Positions 1 through 8,220 of a DNA stretch of 64,000 bases are shown here, one piece after another (within the stretch, counting starts at the first letter, position 1; each line of letters starts with the position of its first letter). The DNA lies in the NCBI RefSeq assembly GCF_002245655.1, contig NZ_NOIH01000015.1:186001-250000 (forward strand), read 5' to 3'. The position numbers were made by a program, and so were the translations under genes. The DNA is from Thauera propionica (GTDB taxonomy: Bacteria > Pseudomonadota > Gammaproteobacteria > Burkholderiales > Rhodocyclaceae). The notes under the pieces are model-generated. The model was not told the origin of the DNA and searched no databases. It was given only the letters and a program-made list of their open reading frames with translations.

Positions 1-123
1 AGCGTGCTCGAGCTGGGCGTCAGCCAGCAGCGCCGCAAGCGCGCCCGCCTTTCCACCACCAACACCGGCGCCGGCATCGAGCGCAGCCAGCCCGAGTTTT
101 CCGCCAGCGCTCAGCAATCGTGA
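1..123 (+). CDS. C-terminal end of an unrecognised protein (partial)
   Basis: Frame 1 is open from the first base to a TGA at 121-123, giving the last 40 residues of a gene that begins outside the window. The tail is basic then polar (QQRRKRARLSTT, later EFSASAQQS) and shows no recognisable fold. The stop overlaps the GAGGAG ribosome-binding site of the next gene, so both probably belong to the same early-gene operon of the integrated element. No function can be given. Confidence 0.55.
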   Translation, partial: SVLELGVSQQRRKRARLSTTNTGAGIERSQPEFSASAQQS

Positions 124-134
124 GGAGTCACACC

Positions 135-488
135 ATGTCATTCAAGGAAGCCAGCCGCATCACCGCGCACGATGGGACGGTTATCGTCCATTCAGATGCC
201 TACGAGAAGGTGAAGGCCTACCTGCAGGAATACGCCTGCATTGAGGAGATCAAGGCAGACATTGCCGCACTTAACAGCCAGATCCAGGCGCGGACACCCG
301 ATCTGAAGAATGCGGAAGTGTCGATGCTCGAGGCGCTGTGGGAGCACTACGACGGCGCGGTGCCCGATTACGTCGAATTCTCTTCGGCGGTCATCCACAT
401 CGGCGACGAAGGCGACGTGGAAGTGATCCGCCCCCGCTCGTACTGCGACCTGTACCGCATCGAGCGCCCCGAATCGACTGCAGCGTGA
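135..488 (+). CDS. hypothetical small acidic protein of the integrated element
   Basis: A 117-residue protein. I take ATG 135 rather than the upstream GTG 120, because GAGGAG at 122-127 sits 7 nt before it. The middle (EEIKADIAALNSQIQARTPDLKNAE) looks like a short amphipathic coiled coil. No signal peptide, membrane segment or known domain is visible. It lies directly behind the partial gene and 8 nt before the next ORF, as in phage or ICE accessory operons. Not recognised. Confidence 0.55.
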   Translation: MSFKEASRITAHDGTVIVHSDAYEKVKAYLQEYACIEEIKADIAALNSQIQARTPDLKNAEVSMLEALWEHYDGAVPDYVEFSSAVIHIGDEGDVEVIRPRSYCDLYRIERPESTAA

Positions 489-496
489 GGCCCGCC

Positions 497-829
497 ATGA
501 CCGCCGACATCAAGCAGACAGCCCCGAACACGCACCGCGGCCAGATCCCCCCGAAGCCAGCGCCGGCCCTGCCGGATCGCATGGCTGGCCCGCCGGTCGC
601 CACGCTCACCGATGCAGAGCTCGCCACCCTCGTCCGCCTCGCCTACGCCGCTACCCAAGTGCACGCCCAATCCAGCAGCGGCGTCCTGTTCGAAGGCTAC
701 GACGGCGCCGAGCCCCAGCGCACCCAGGCCTGCGCCGCCCTCGACGAGCTCGAGCACGCCACCGACGCCGCCATCGCCGCCCTGAAGGCCATCGGCGACC
801 GCGCCGCCCGCCAGATCCACCACCTCTGA
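497..829 (+). CDS. hypothetical protein of the integrated element
   Basis: A 110-residue protein starting at ATG 497, 8 nt after the preceding stop. The N-terminus is proline-rich. The C-terminal half is mostly helical and alanine-rich (LDELEHATDAAIAALKAIG). No catalytic motif is seen. It sits in the same closely spaced series of plus-strand small genes that runs to the recombinase, which is the main support for it being real. Function unknown. Confidence 0.5.
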   Translation: MTADIKQTAPNTHRGQIPPKPAPALPDRMAGPPVATLTDAELATLVRLAYAATQVHAQSSSGVLFEGYDGAEPQRTQACAALDELEHATDAAIAALKAIGDRAARQIHHL

Positions 830-839
830 GGCCCCACCC

Positions 840-1091
840 ATGCGAACCCTCATCAACACCCTGCGCCGCGCCATCACCCGCGGCCGCCTCGCCATCGCCC
901 AGAACGATCTCGCGTGGATGGAAGCCCGCGCCCCACTCTGCCTGCGCGAACAGCGCGCCCACGTCCGCGCCCTGGCCGACCAGCTCGACACCCTCGAATC
1001 CGGTCTCTGCGCCCCGTCCCAACCCCGCCGCCCTAGCGCCGACGAAGTCCGCGCCCGCGCCGAACGCAAACTGAAGGAGGCCCTGCTGTGA
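840..1091 (+). CDS. hypothetical basic small protein
   Basis: An 83-residue, strongly basic helical protein (MRTLINTLRRAITRGR, later RARAERKLKEALL). It starts 10 nt after the upstream stop. Its TGA at 1089-1091 overlaps the GTG start of the next gene (GTGA), which suggests translational coupling. The charge would allow nucleic-acid binding, but no helix-turn-helix or zinc motif is visible. Function unknown. Confidence 0.5.
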   Translation: MRTLINTLRRAITRGRLAIAQNDLAWMEARAPLCLREQRAHVRALADQLDTLESGLCAPSQPRRPSADEVRARAERKLKEALL

Positions 1092-1552
1092 TCTACGCCG
1101 ACCCTCGCATCACCCCATCGCCCACCGTCGAAGACCTCGCCGCCAAACTCGCCCGCGCCGAGTCCGTCGTCCACGACATGACCGCCGTCATCGCGGCCAA
1201 GTGCGAGCAGGAGATGAAGCTCTCCGAGCAAATCGCCGACGCGATCGGCACCATGCTCGAACTCGACACCAGCGACATGGAGCTGCCCGAGTTGGTCGCC
1301 GCCCTCATCGACGTGGCGCGTATCGAAAAGGCGAGCGCCCAGGTGGCGAGCATGGAGCCCGAAGACGCGCCAGGCGTTTTCATGGTGCTCGACTCCAACG
1401 GGCGCCTCACCGGCCCCACCCACGACACCGCAAAGAAGGCGCGCGATCACGTTGAGCTGCTCGCTGCCAAGCGTGAAGGCCACAGATTCGTGGTCGCCCG
1501 GCGCATCGCCATCTGCAGCACGTCCGTTGCCGTCGACTGGAAGGAGGACTAA
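1088..1552 (+). CDS. hypothetical protein, coupled to upstream gene
   Basis: A 154-residue protein starting at GTG 1088 and overlapping the previous stop by 4 nt. Residues about 15-85 are helical and rich in Glu/Ala, with possible coiled-coil character (DLAAKLARAESVVHDMTAVI). The C-terminal half looks like a small alpha/beta unit (VFMVLDSNGRLTGP, then HRFVVARRIAIC). It is followed after 3 nt by the next gene. No family recognised. Confidence 0.55.
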   Translation: MIYADPRITPSPTVEDLAAKLARAESVVHDMTAVIAAKCEQEMKLSEQIADAIGTMLELDTSDMELPELVAALIDVARIEKASAQVASMEPEDAPGVFMVLDSNGRLTGPTHDTAKKARDHVELLAAKREGHRFVVARRIAICSTSVAVDWKED

Positions 1553-1555
1553 GCC

Positions 1556-2176
1556 ATGTCGCAAATCTACCGGCGCTATTTCCGCGTCACCCACGGCCCG
1601 ATCATGGACAAGGCCATCGAGATTGAGGCCGCCAACGCCGAGGCGCGCAAGGCCCTTCACGCCTTCTGCCAAGAGATCGGCGCCAAGGATTCGCTCTCGT
1701 ATCGGGACGGCCGCCGCGCCGGCTTCCGCTTCCCAAGCACCCCCGACCAGTCCGTCTGGAAGCAGCCCAACAGCTTCGGCGCCTACTGGCCGCGCAAGAA
1801 CTCCGCCGCCGGCCGCGAAATGCTGGCGCGCATCGAAGCGCTGCCGCGCATCGTCGATATCTCCCAAGCCCTTGATGTCGCGGGGCTGACGCCGCACGTC
1901 CCCATGCTCATCAGCGATCGCTACGGCCACACCGCGACCATCACCGGCCGCACCAGCCTGGGCGTTCTGTTCGTCAGCGTCCCCTGGCGTGACATCAACC
2001 CCAAGGAACTCGAGCGCTACAAGGCCGAGCGCGAAGTCGGCAATTCCTGGTCGATGGGCATGGAACACCTGCTATGGCAACCGACCGCCGAAATGCAGGA
2101 GCTGAAGCGCTGGGAAGTCGAGAAAGAAATCGAAGAACTGAACGCGCGCATCGAGCGCGAGAAGCAGGAGGCCTGA
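1556..2176 (+). CDS. hypothetical protein with C-terminal coiled coil
   Basis: A 206-residue protein starting at ATG 1556 behind GGAGGA. The first 100 residues look globular (MSQIYRRYFRVTHGP, FGAYWPRKNS). Residues about 175-206 form a highly charged helix (EVEKEIEELNARIEREKQEA) ending at the stop. It belongs to the same operon-like series, with 3 nt to each neighbour. No known domain identified. Confidence 0.55.
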   Translation: MSQIYRRYFRVTHGPIMDKAIEIEAANAEARKALHAFCQEIGAKDSLSYRDGRRAGFRFPSTPDQSVWKQPNSFGAYWPRKNSAAGREMLARIEALPRIVDISQALDVAGLTPHVPMLISDRYGHTATITGRTSLGVLFVSVPWRDINPKELERYKAEREVGNSWSMGMEHLLWQPTAEMQELKRWEVEKEIEELNARIEREKQEA

Positions 2177-2179
2177 CCC

Positions 2180-2575
2180 ATGACCACCGCCCCCACCACC
2201 ATCACCGTCACCTACCGAACGCAGGCCTACCACTGCCGCCTCAAGGGCATCAGCGCCAGCAGCACGATGAGCCCCGAGGCCGCCGCCCAGCGGCTGGCCG
2301 ACAAGGTCTTCGGCCAGGGCACGCACCGCGTGCGCATGCTGCGCGACTGCTCCTTCAACGCCCCGGGCGAGTGGGCGATCGAGCCGGCCACGCTGCCCGA
2401 AAAGCTAGCCGCGGCCAGCGTTCGCATCACCCTGGCCGACGACGGGCACTACTACATCGACGTTCGCAAGCGCACGGGCACCGCGTTCCGCGCCGACTCG
2501 CGCAAGGGCAACATCGACGACGCAATGGAGCGCGCCCGCTTCGTGCTCGCCAAGGAAGGGGCCGCATCATGCTGA
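2180..2575 (+). CDS. hypothetical protein
   Basis: A 131-residue protein with beta-rich character (TITVTYRTQAYHCRLKG, HYYIDVRKRTGTAFRAD). It ends in Ser-Cys at a TGA (2573-2575) that overlaps the ATG of the next gene by 7 nt. No signal peptide or membrane segment. The overlap and its place in the gene series support translation. Function unknown. Confidence 0.55.
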   Translation: MTTAPTTITVTYRTQAYHCRLKGISASSTMSPEAAAQRLADKVFGQGTHRVRMLRDCSFNAPGEWAIEPATLPEKLAAASVRITLADDGHYYIDVRKRTGTAFRADSRKGNIDDAMERARFVLAKEGAASC

Positions 2576-3327
2576 CCGGCACCCAACACCGCAGCGCCAT
2601 CGAGGCGCGCGGCCTGCGCCCCATTGGCGAGCTGGCCCGCAACCGCCCCCAAGGCGACCGCCTGCGCTACATGGCCGGCTGCCGCTGCCCGGCCTGCCGC
2701 GGCGCCAACACCGCGTACGAGCGCATGCGGGCCAAGGCACGCAAGGCGGGCGAAGCCAACCCCTTCGTGCCGGCCGACGCCGCCCGCGCGCACATCCAGG
2801 CGCTGGCCGCGGCGGGCGTTGGCCGTCGCACGCTCTCGATCGCCACCGACATCACCGAGGCCACGCTGTGGGCCATCAAGCGCGGCGAGCGCGCCAACCT
2901 GCGGCGGGCCACCGAGAAGAAGATCCTCGCCATGCGCGCAGATCTGCTGGCCGACGGCGCCCTGGTGGATGCCGCGCCCACCTGGGCGCTCATCGATGCG
3001 CTGCTCAAGGCCGGCTTCACGAAAAAGGCGATCGCCCGTGGGCTGGGCCAGCAAGGTAGCGGCCTGCAGCTGAGCCGCACTCGGGTCACCGTCCGCAATG
3101 CCGAAAAGGTGCGCCGCCTGCACGACAAGCTGATGGCCACCGCCGAGCGTCTGGTCGACGCCACCCCGTCCGCCGCCCTGCTGCAAGAACTGCTCGACGA
3201 GGGCTACCTGCCCCAGCGCCTGCAGCGCGAAATCGACGGCCTGCCCGAATCCATGACCCTACCCAAGAAAATCCGCGCCGGCCTGGCCGACCAGATCGCC
3301 GAGGCGCATAGGAGGCTGACGCAATGA
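2569..3327 (+). CDS. phage-type protein with GCRCPAC motif and helix-turn-helix
   Basis: A 252-residue protein. I take ATG 2569, which overlaps the previous stop. The N-terminus carries GCRCPACRGANTAYERMR, resembling the His/Cys-rich GCRCxxC-A-x(3)-Y leader of many phage-encoded proteins. Next comes AARAHIQALAAAGVGRRTLS, then ATLWAIKRGERANLRRATEKK, an arrangement like the helix-turn-helix that usually follows this leader. A second possible HTH is at about 145-165 (AGFTKKAIARGLGQQGSG). A DNA-binding regulatory role is inference. The gene is coupled (ATGA) to the next one. Confidence 0.6.
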   Translation: MLTGTQHRSAIEARGLRPIGELARNRPQGDRLRYMAGCRCPACRGANTAYERMRAKARKAGEANPFVPADAARAHIQALAAAGVGRRTLSIATDITEATLWAIKRGERANLRRATEKKILAMRADLLADGALVDAAPTWALIDALLKAGFTKKAIARGLGQQGSGLQLSRTRVTVRNAEKVRRLHDKLMATAERLVDATPSAALLQELLDEGYLPQRLQREIDGLPESMTLPKKIRAGLADQIAEAHRRLTQ

Positions 3328-3536
3328 GCGCGAGACCTGACTGGAACACGGCCCCCATCCGATGTGGCCGCAGCAAGTGCAAGTGGCGTGGCTATGAGGG
3401 AGACCTGGTGCCCGAGCGCCGCGAACGATGGACAAAGAACGTTTGTCCTGAGTGCGGCTGCGATGAATACATGTTCATGACGGTGGGCGAGATCAAGGCA
3501 TGGGAGCGAAAGAAGGCAAAGGATGCCAAGCAATGA
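3324..3536 (+). CDS. small zinc-ribbon protein
   Basis: A 70-residue protein whose ATG overlaps the previous stop (ATGA). Two cysteine knuckles are visible: IRCGRSKCKW near residue 12 and NVCPECGCDEY near residue 40. This fits a treble-clef or zinc-ribbon fold. The C-terminus is a basic helix (KAWERKKAKDAKQ). Such proteins in mobile elements often bind nucleic acids or regulate transcription, but that is inference. Coupled by ATGA to the next small ORF. Confidence 0.6.
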   Translation: MSARPDWNTAPIRCGRSKCKWRGYEGDLVPERRERWTKNVCPECGCDEYMFMTVGEIKAWERKKAKDAKQ

Positions 3537-3670
3537 CCGCATCCGCTTTCTACAGCCTGGCGGCGCTGATCCTGATCGCGCCGCACACAAGCGCCCCCAT
3601 CGCCAAGGCGGGAACTGTCTTCTTTCTCTTCGCCTCGTTGATCGCCCTGGCGATCGAACATAACAGATGA
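3533..3670 (+). CDS. 45-residue membrane protein
   Basis: A short ORF with two hydrophobic stretches, FYSLAALILIAP (residues 6-17) and TVFFLFASLIALAI (28-41), separated by a short polar turn. It could be a two-helix membrane protein. Its start overlaps the zinc-ribbon stop (ATGA) and its stop overlaps the next ATG (ATGA), which argues for real translation. Size and position would fit a phage holin-like or ICE membrane protein, but nothing proves it. Confidence 0.45.
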   Translation: MTASAFYSLAALILIAPHTSAPIAKAGTVFFLFASLIALAIEHNR

Positions 3671-3778
3671 CCACCCAGGCCCGGCGTGCTGCGCTCGACC
3701 CGCTGCTGAACTGGATGGCGGACAGGATCCTCGAGCAGCTGCTTGCCGAGGCCGCTACCGCCAGCCAGACTCAGCAAC

Positions 3779-5395
<1,617 letters not shown>

Positions 5396-5550
5396 TCGGA
5401 GAAACAGAACTATAAGCGACAACGAGAAACAATGCAAGTTTTTCGCCAATTTTTTTCGATACGACGGCCTGTGTCGTTCGCCGCCGTCTCAACCCCAACC
5501 GGCACGAGGTGGCTGTAGATCAGCCCGTCGCCAACCCGACCAGACTTGAA

Positions 5551-5576
5551 AAGGGGCTGCATCACTGCAGCCCCTT
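5551..5576. terminator. strong inverted repeat between the two tRNAs
   Basis: Perfect 11-bp arms AAGGGGCTGCA and TGCAGCCCCTT enclose a 4-nt loop TCAC. On the minus strand it follows tRNA-Thr and is succeeded by TTTTC. It may be a terminator or processing hairpin between tRNA-Thr and tRNA-fMet. Confidence 0.6.
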
Positions 5577-5583
5577 GCTTTAC

Positions 5584-5659
5584 TGGTGCCGGCAATAGGA
5601 ATCGAACCCACGACCTTCTGATTACAAATCAGCTGCTCTACCAACTGAGCTATGCCGGC
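5584..5659 (-). tRNA. tRNA-Thr (TGT)
   Basis: The reverse complement gives a 76-nt tRNA. The acceptor is GCCGGCA, the D arm GCTCAGTTGGTAGAGC, and the anticodon loop TTTGTAA (anticodon TGT). The T arm is GTGGGTTCGATTCCTAT and CCA is encoded. A TATAAT -10 element reads on the minus strand at 5671-5676, just upstream. Confidence 0.96.
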
Positions 5660-5772
5660 GACGGGGGCGGATTATAGCGCAAGCGCGCACAACAGGATGC
5701 ACGATGCCCTTGCGTCGATAGCTGTATTTATTTACAGTACCCGACATCAAACACACGATGCCGGAGACGATC

Positions 5773-5934
5773 ATGACCGAAACACTGCTCACCCGCCTGC
5801 TGCTTGCCGTTGGCCTTCTTGCCGGCCTGATGTTCGGAACCGGCAACGCGGCAGCTGGCGTTGCGCTGGCCGTGATTGCCGGCGCCGCGACCTGGCTGGT
5901 TCGCTCGCATAACCTGCTGCAGCGCCGTTGCTGA
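5773..5934 (+). CDS. 53-residue hydrophobic protein
   Basis: ATG 5773 follows GGAGA closely. The protein is MTETLLTRLL, then two hydrophobic segments (LLLAVGLLAGLMFG and GVALAVIAGAATWLV), ending LLQRRC. It looks like a two-helix small membrane protein. The upstream ~110 nt is relatively AT-rich and could hold a promoter. No family recognised. It is convergent with proQ, 12 nt away. Confidence 0.5.
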   Translation: MTETLLTRLLLAVGLLAGLMFGTGNAAAGVALAVIAGAATWLVRSHNLLQRRC

Positions 5935-5946
5935 CGCCGGCGCGGT

Positions 5947-6408
5947 TCAGCGACCGAACTTGCTCATGAGCTGCTGCAGTTTCTCGGTGCGGCGCTTCTC
6001 GGCGGCCTCGGCCTCCCGCTTTTCCTTCTGCTGCTTGGCGACCGCGGCAAAACGCTCCTTCAGCGTCGTGGCCGCATGGGTGCGCTGCTCTTCGGTGACC
6101 TCGCCCGCAGGTTGCCCATCGAGGTCGAAACGCTGCTGGGAACGCTCGACGGCCTTGAGGTAGCGGGTCGACGCCGTGTGCATGCGCAACGCAGCGCGCA
6201 GGCTCTTGCGATCGATCTCGGGCATGCGCTCGGCGATGCTGGCGTCGATCTTCAGCGCCAGAGGCTTGCAGTCACGGAAGGCCGCAAATTCCTTCTGCAG
6301 GCGTTGCAGCAGGGTACGCGGTTCGATGCGCTGCTTCGGTGCGGCTGGCGCGGCGGAGGAGTCGGACTCGGGCGCAGCAGCGGTGCTGCCGTCGTTTTCG
6401 GTAATCAT
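5947..6408 (-). CDS. proQ: ProQ/FinO-family RNA chaperone
   Basis: A 153-residue protein with a disordered, Ala/Pro/Ser-rich N-terminus (about 1-30). A FinO/ProQ domain follows at about 35-115 (LLQRLQKEFAAFRDCKPLALKI, then RKSLRAALRMHTASTRYLKAV, RFDLDGQPAGEV). The C-terminal tail is a basic helix (KERFAAVAKQQKEKREAEAAEKRR). It should bind structured sRNAs and mRNA 3' ends. ATG 6408 is chosen over TTG 6417. It is divergent from the TerB-like gene. Confidence 0.85.
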   Translation of the reverse strand: MITENDGSTAAAPESDSSAAPAAPKQRIEPRTLLQRLQKEFAAFRDCKPLALKIDASIAERMPEIDRKSLRAALRMHTASTRYLKAVERSQQRFDLDGQPAGEVTEEQRTHAATTLKERFAAVAKQQKEKREAEAAEKRRTEKLQQLMSKFGR

Positions 6409-6516
6409 GAGTGACAAGAACTCTTACAGGCGGGACGTTGTCGATTTCATCCCGGGGTGATCAAGGCCGGTATTCTACCTTCCCCCGCCTCTCCGAAACC
6501 ACGACAGGACTTCAGG

Positions 6517-7488
6517 ATGCAAGCCGAACAGACCCGCGCCATTGTCGCCATCTGCCTGATGGCGGCTTTCGCCGACCAACACAAGGACGATCGCGAGCGC
6601 GAGCACATCCGTCGCGTTGCCGAATCGCTGACCGCCAACAGCGGCGTGGACCTGATGCAGGTCTATCAGGATGTGCTGCTCGGACGTTTCAGCCTCGAGG
6701 CGGCTGCGGCTGCGCTGGATTCGCCGGAAATGCGCCATCTTGCGTTTGAATTCGCGGTGGGCGTATGCGATGCCGACGGCGTTCACGATGCGCGTGAGAC
6801 AGCCTTCCTCGACCGCCTGCGGACCGCGCTCGGCCTGGCCCGCGCGGAAGCCGACGCATTCACGGCCGAGGCCGACCAGCTGGCAGAGCTGCCGCTCGAT
6901 GTCGCACCGCCGTCCGCTCCGACCACGGTGCCCGCTGCCACGAGCACCGTCGGCGGACTGCGCCCTTCCACGATGAGCGATGCCGAACTGGACCGGACGA
7001 TCCTCAACGCCTCAATCCTCAACGGCGCACTCGAGCTTCTGCCGCAGTCGCTGGCCTCGATGGCGATCATTCCGCTTCAGACGCGGCTGGTTTACCGCAT
7101 CGGCAAGTCCTACGGCTACGAGCTCGACCGCGGACACATCAAGGATTTCCTCGCCACGGTGGGCGTGGGCCTGACCTCGCAGTACGTCGAGCAGTTCGGC
7201 CGCAAGCTGGTCGGCGGCCTGCTCGGCAAGATGCTGGGCAAGGCCGGGCGCACGATCGGCAGCGTGGCCACCGGCTCGGCCTTCTCGTTCGCGAGCACCT
7301 ACGCGCTCGGTCAGGTCGCACGTCGCTACTACGCGGGCGGACGCACGCTGAGCGGCGACGCGCTCAAGTCATCGTTCAGCGGCCTGGTCGGCGAAGCGCG
7401 CGAACTGCAGCAACGCTACGCGCCCCAGATCGAGGAGCGCGCCCGCACGCTCGACGTCGGCAAGCTGATGAACGAACTGCGCGTCTGA
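6517..7488 (+). CDS. TerB-like / DUF697-like membrane-associated protein
   Basis: A 323-residue protein from ATG 6517 (MQAEQTRAIVAICLMAAFAD); AGGAC at 6506-6510 gives the ribosome site. Residues about 1-125 resemble the helical TerB/DjlA N-terminal fold (DADGVHDARETAFLDRL). A Pro/Thr linker follows. Residues about 175-300 resemble the DUF697 (YcjF-type) segment with glycine/alanine-rich hydrophobic helices (SLASMAIIPLQTRLVYRIG, KLVGGLLGKMLGKAGRTIG). It is probably membrane-associated, perhaps stress-related. Specific function unknown. Confidence 0.65.
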   Translation: MQAEQTRAIVAICLMAAFADQHKDDREREHIRRVAESLTANSGVDLMQVYQDVLLGRFSLEAAAAALDSPEMRHLAFEFAVGVCDADGVHDARETAFLDRLRTALGLARAEADAFTAEADQLAELPLDVAPPSAPTTVPAATSTVGGLRPSTMSDAELDRTILNASILNGALELLPQSLASMAIIPLQTRLVYRIGKSYGYELDRGHIKDFLATVGVGLTSQYVEQFGRKLVGGLLGKMLGKAGRTIGSVATGSAFSFASTYALGQVARRYYAGGRTLSGDALKSSFSGLVGEARELQQRYAPQIEERARTLDVGKLMNELRV

Positions 7489-7499
7489 GGGCGGAAGGA

Positions 7500-7538
7500 T
7501 GCGGGGCCATCCGCGGCATCGTCGCGAATGGCCCCGCA
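7500..7538 (+). terminator. hairpin after the TerB/DUF697 gene
   Basis: Perfect 11-bp arms TGCGGGGCCAT and ATGGCCCCGCA flank a 17-nt loop, starting 11 nt after the stop codon and followed by GGTTTGTC. A rho-independent terminator is likely, although the T-run is weak. The minus-strand cytochrome b gene ends nearby, so it may serve both. Confidence 0.55.
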
Positions 7539-7583
7539 GGTTTGTCTGGCGGCACCCCTCCAAGGACACCGCCCCTGTCAGCA

Positions 7584-8219
7584 CTATCGCGCAGCCGGCT
7601 TGCCTGCCGCCTCCTCGGCGGCATCGTGCAGATCTTCCCAGCCGGTGATCATCGCCTTGATGTGGGCCAGCGGCGTATGCCCCGCCGTCGCCAGATACAC
7701 ATGCACGATCAGGAAGGCGAGCATCAGGAAGGCACCCACCGTGTGCGCCGTGGCAACCTGCTGCAAGCCCAGGCCGGCAGGCAAACTGCCCTGCAGCGCA
7801 CCCCAGAACAGGTACACCAGACCGCTGATCCATACCAGCGGGTTGATGACCAGCTTCACACCCAGGTAGGCGAGACGTTGCAGCGGGTTGTGCTTACGCT
7901 CCTGCGTCACCTTGTAGGGGTGCGGCGCACCGATGAAGATGCCATAGGCGTAGTAACGCACCATGCTGTCGATGTTCTTCGCGGTCGGGATGTAGTGCTT
8001 CCACTGCCCGGTCGTGAAGTGCCAGAAGATGGCCAGGATCCACAAGCCGATCAGCAGCCACGCCGCAATCTCGTGGATCTCGACCGCCTTCCGGAAACCC
8101 ACCAGCCCATGGCTGCCGTGGATCGCGAAGCCGGTAAACAGCAGCGTGATGATCAGCCCGGCCTGCGCCCAGTGCCAGAAACGTTCGAAGCGGGTGAAGA
8201 GGTAGATGCGCTCGCTCAT
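7584..8219 (-). CDS. membrane cytochrome b (thiosulfate/formate dehydrogenase gamma type)
   Basis: A 211-residue integral membrane di-heme cytochrome b of the cytochrome b561/FdnI type, which exchanges electrons between quinone and a periplasmic redox partner. Four or more hydrophobic helices are visible: IITLLFTGFAIHG (~20-34), WLLIGLWILAIFWHF (~54-70), LVINPLVWISGLVYLFWG (~125-145) and VGAFLMLAFLIVHVYL (~160-178). Candidate heme His lie in RFWHWAQ, EIHEI, FWHFTT, TAHT and IVHVY. It starts 1 nt after the octaheme cytochrome stop, so the two form one operon. The pair would move electrons between the quinone pool and the octaheme enzyme. Confidence 0.85.
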   Translation of the reverse strand: MSERIYLFTRFERFWHWAQAGLIITLLFTGFAIHGSHGLVGFRKAVEIHEIAAWLLIGLWILAIFWHFTTGQWKHYIPTAKNIDSMVRYYAYGIFIGAPHPYKVTQERKHNPLQRLAYLGVKLVINPLVWISGLVYLFWGALQGSLPAGLGLQQVATAHTVGAFLMLAFLIVHVYLATAGHTPLAHIKAMITGWEDLHDAAEEAAGKPAAR

Positions 8220-8220
8220 C

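Noticed and set aside
368-2068. 566-codon open frame on the minus strand
   Set aside because: It lies opposite five plausible plus-strand genes with overlapping stops and starts. Its sequence is Gly/Arg/Ala/Val-rich without domains, typical of an antisense shadow in high-GC DNA.
3743-3778. 12-residue N-terminal extension of the serine recombinase
   Set aside because: Using ATG 3779 places the catalytic serine at position 10, as usual, and the extension (MPRPLPPARLSN) does not look conserved.
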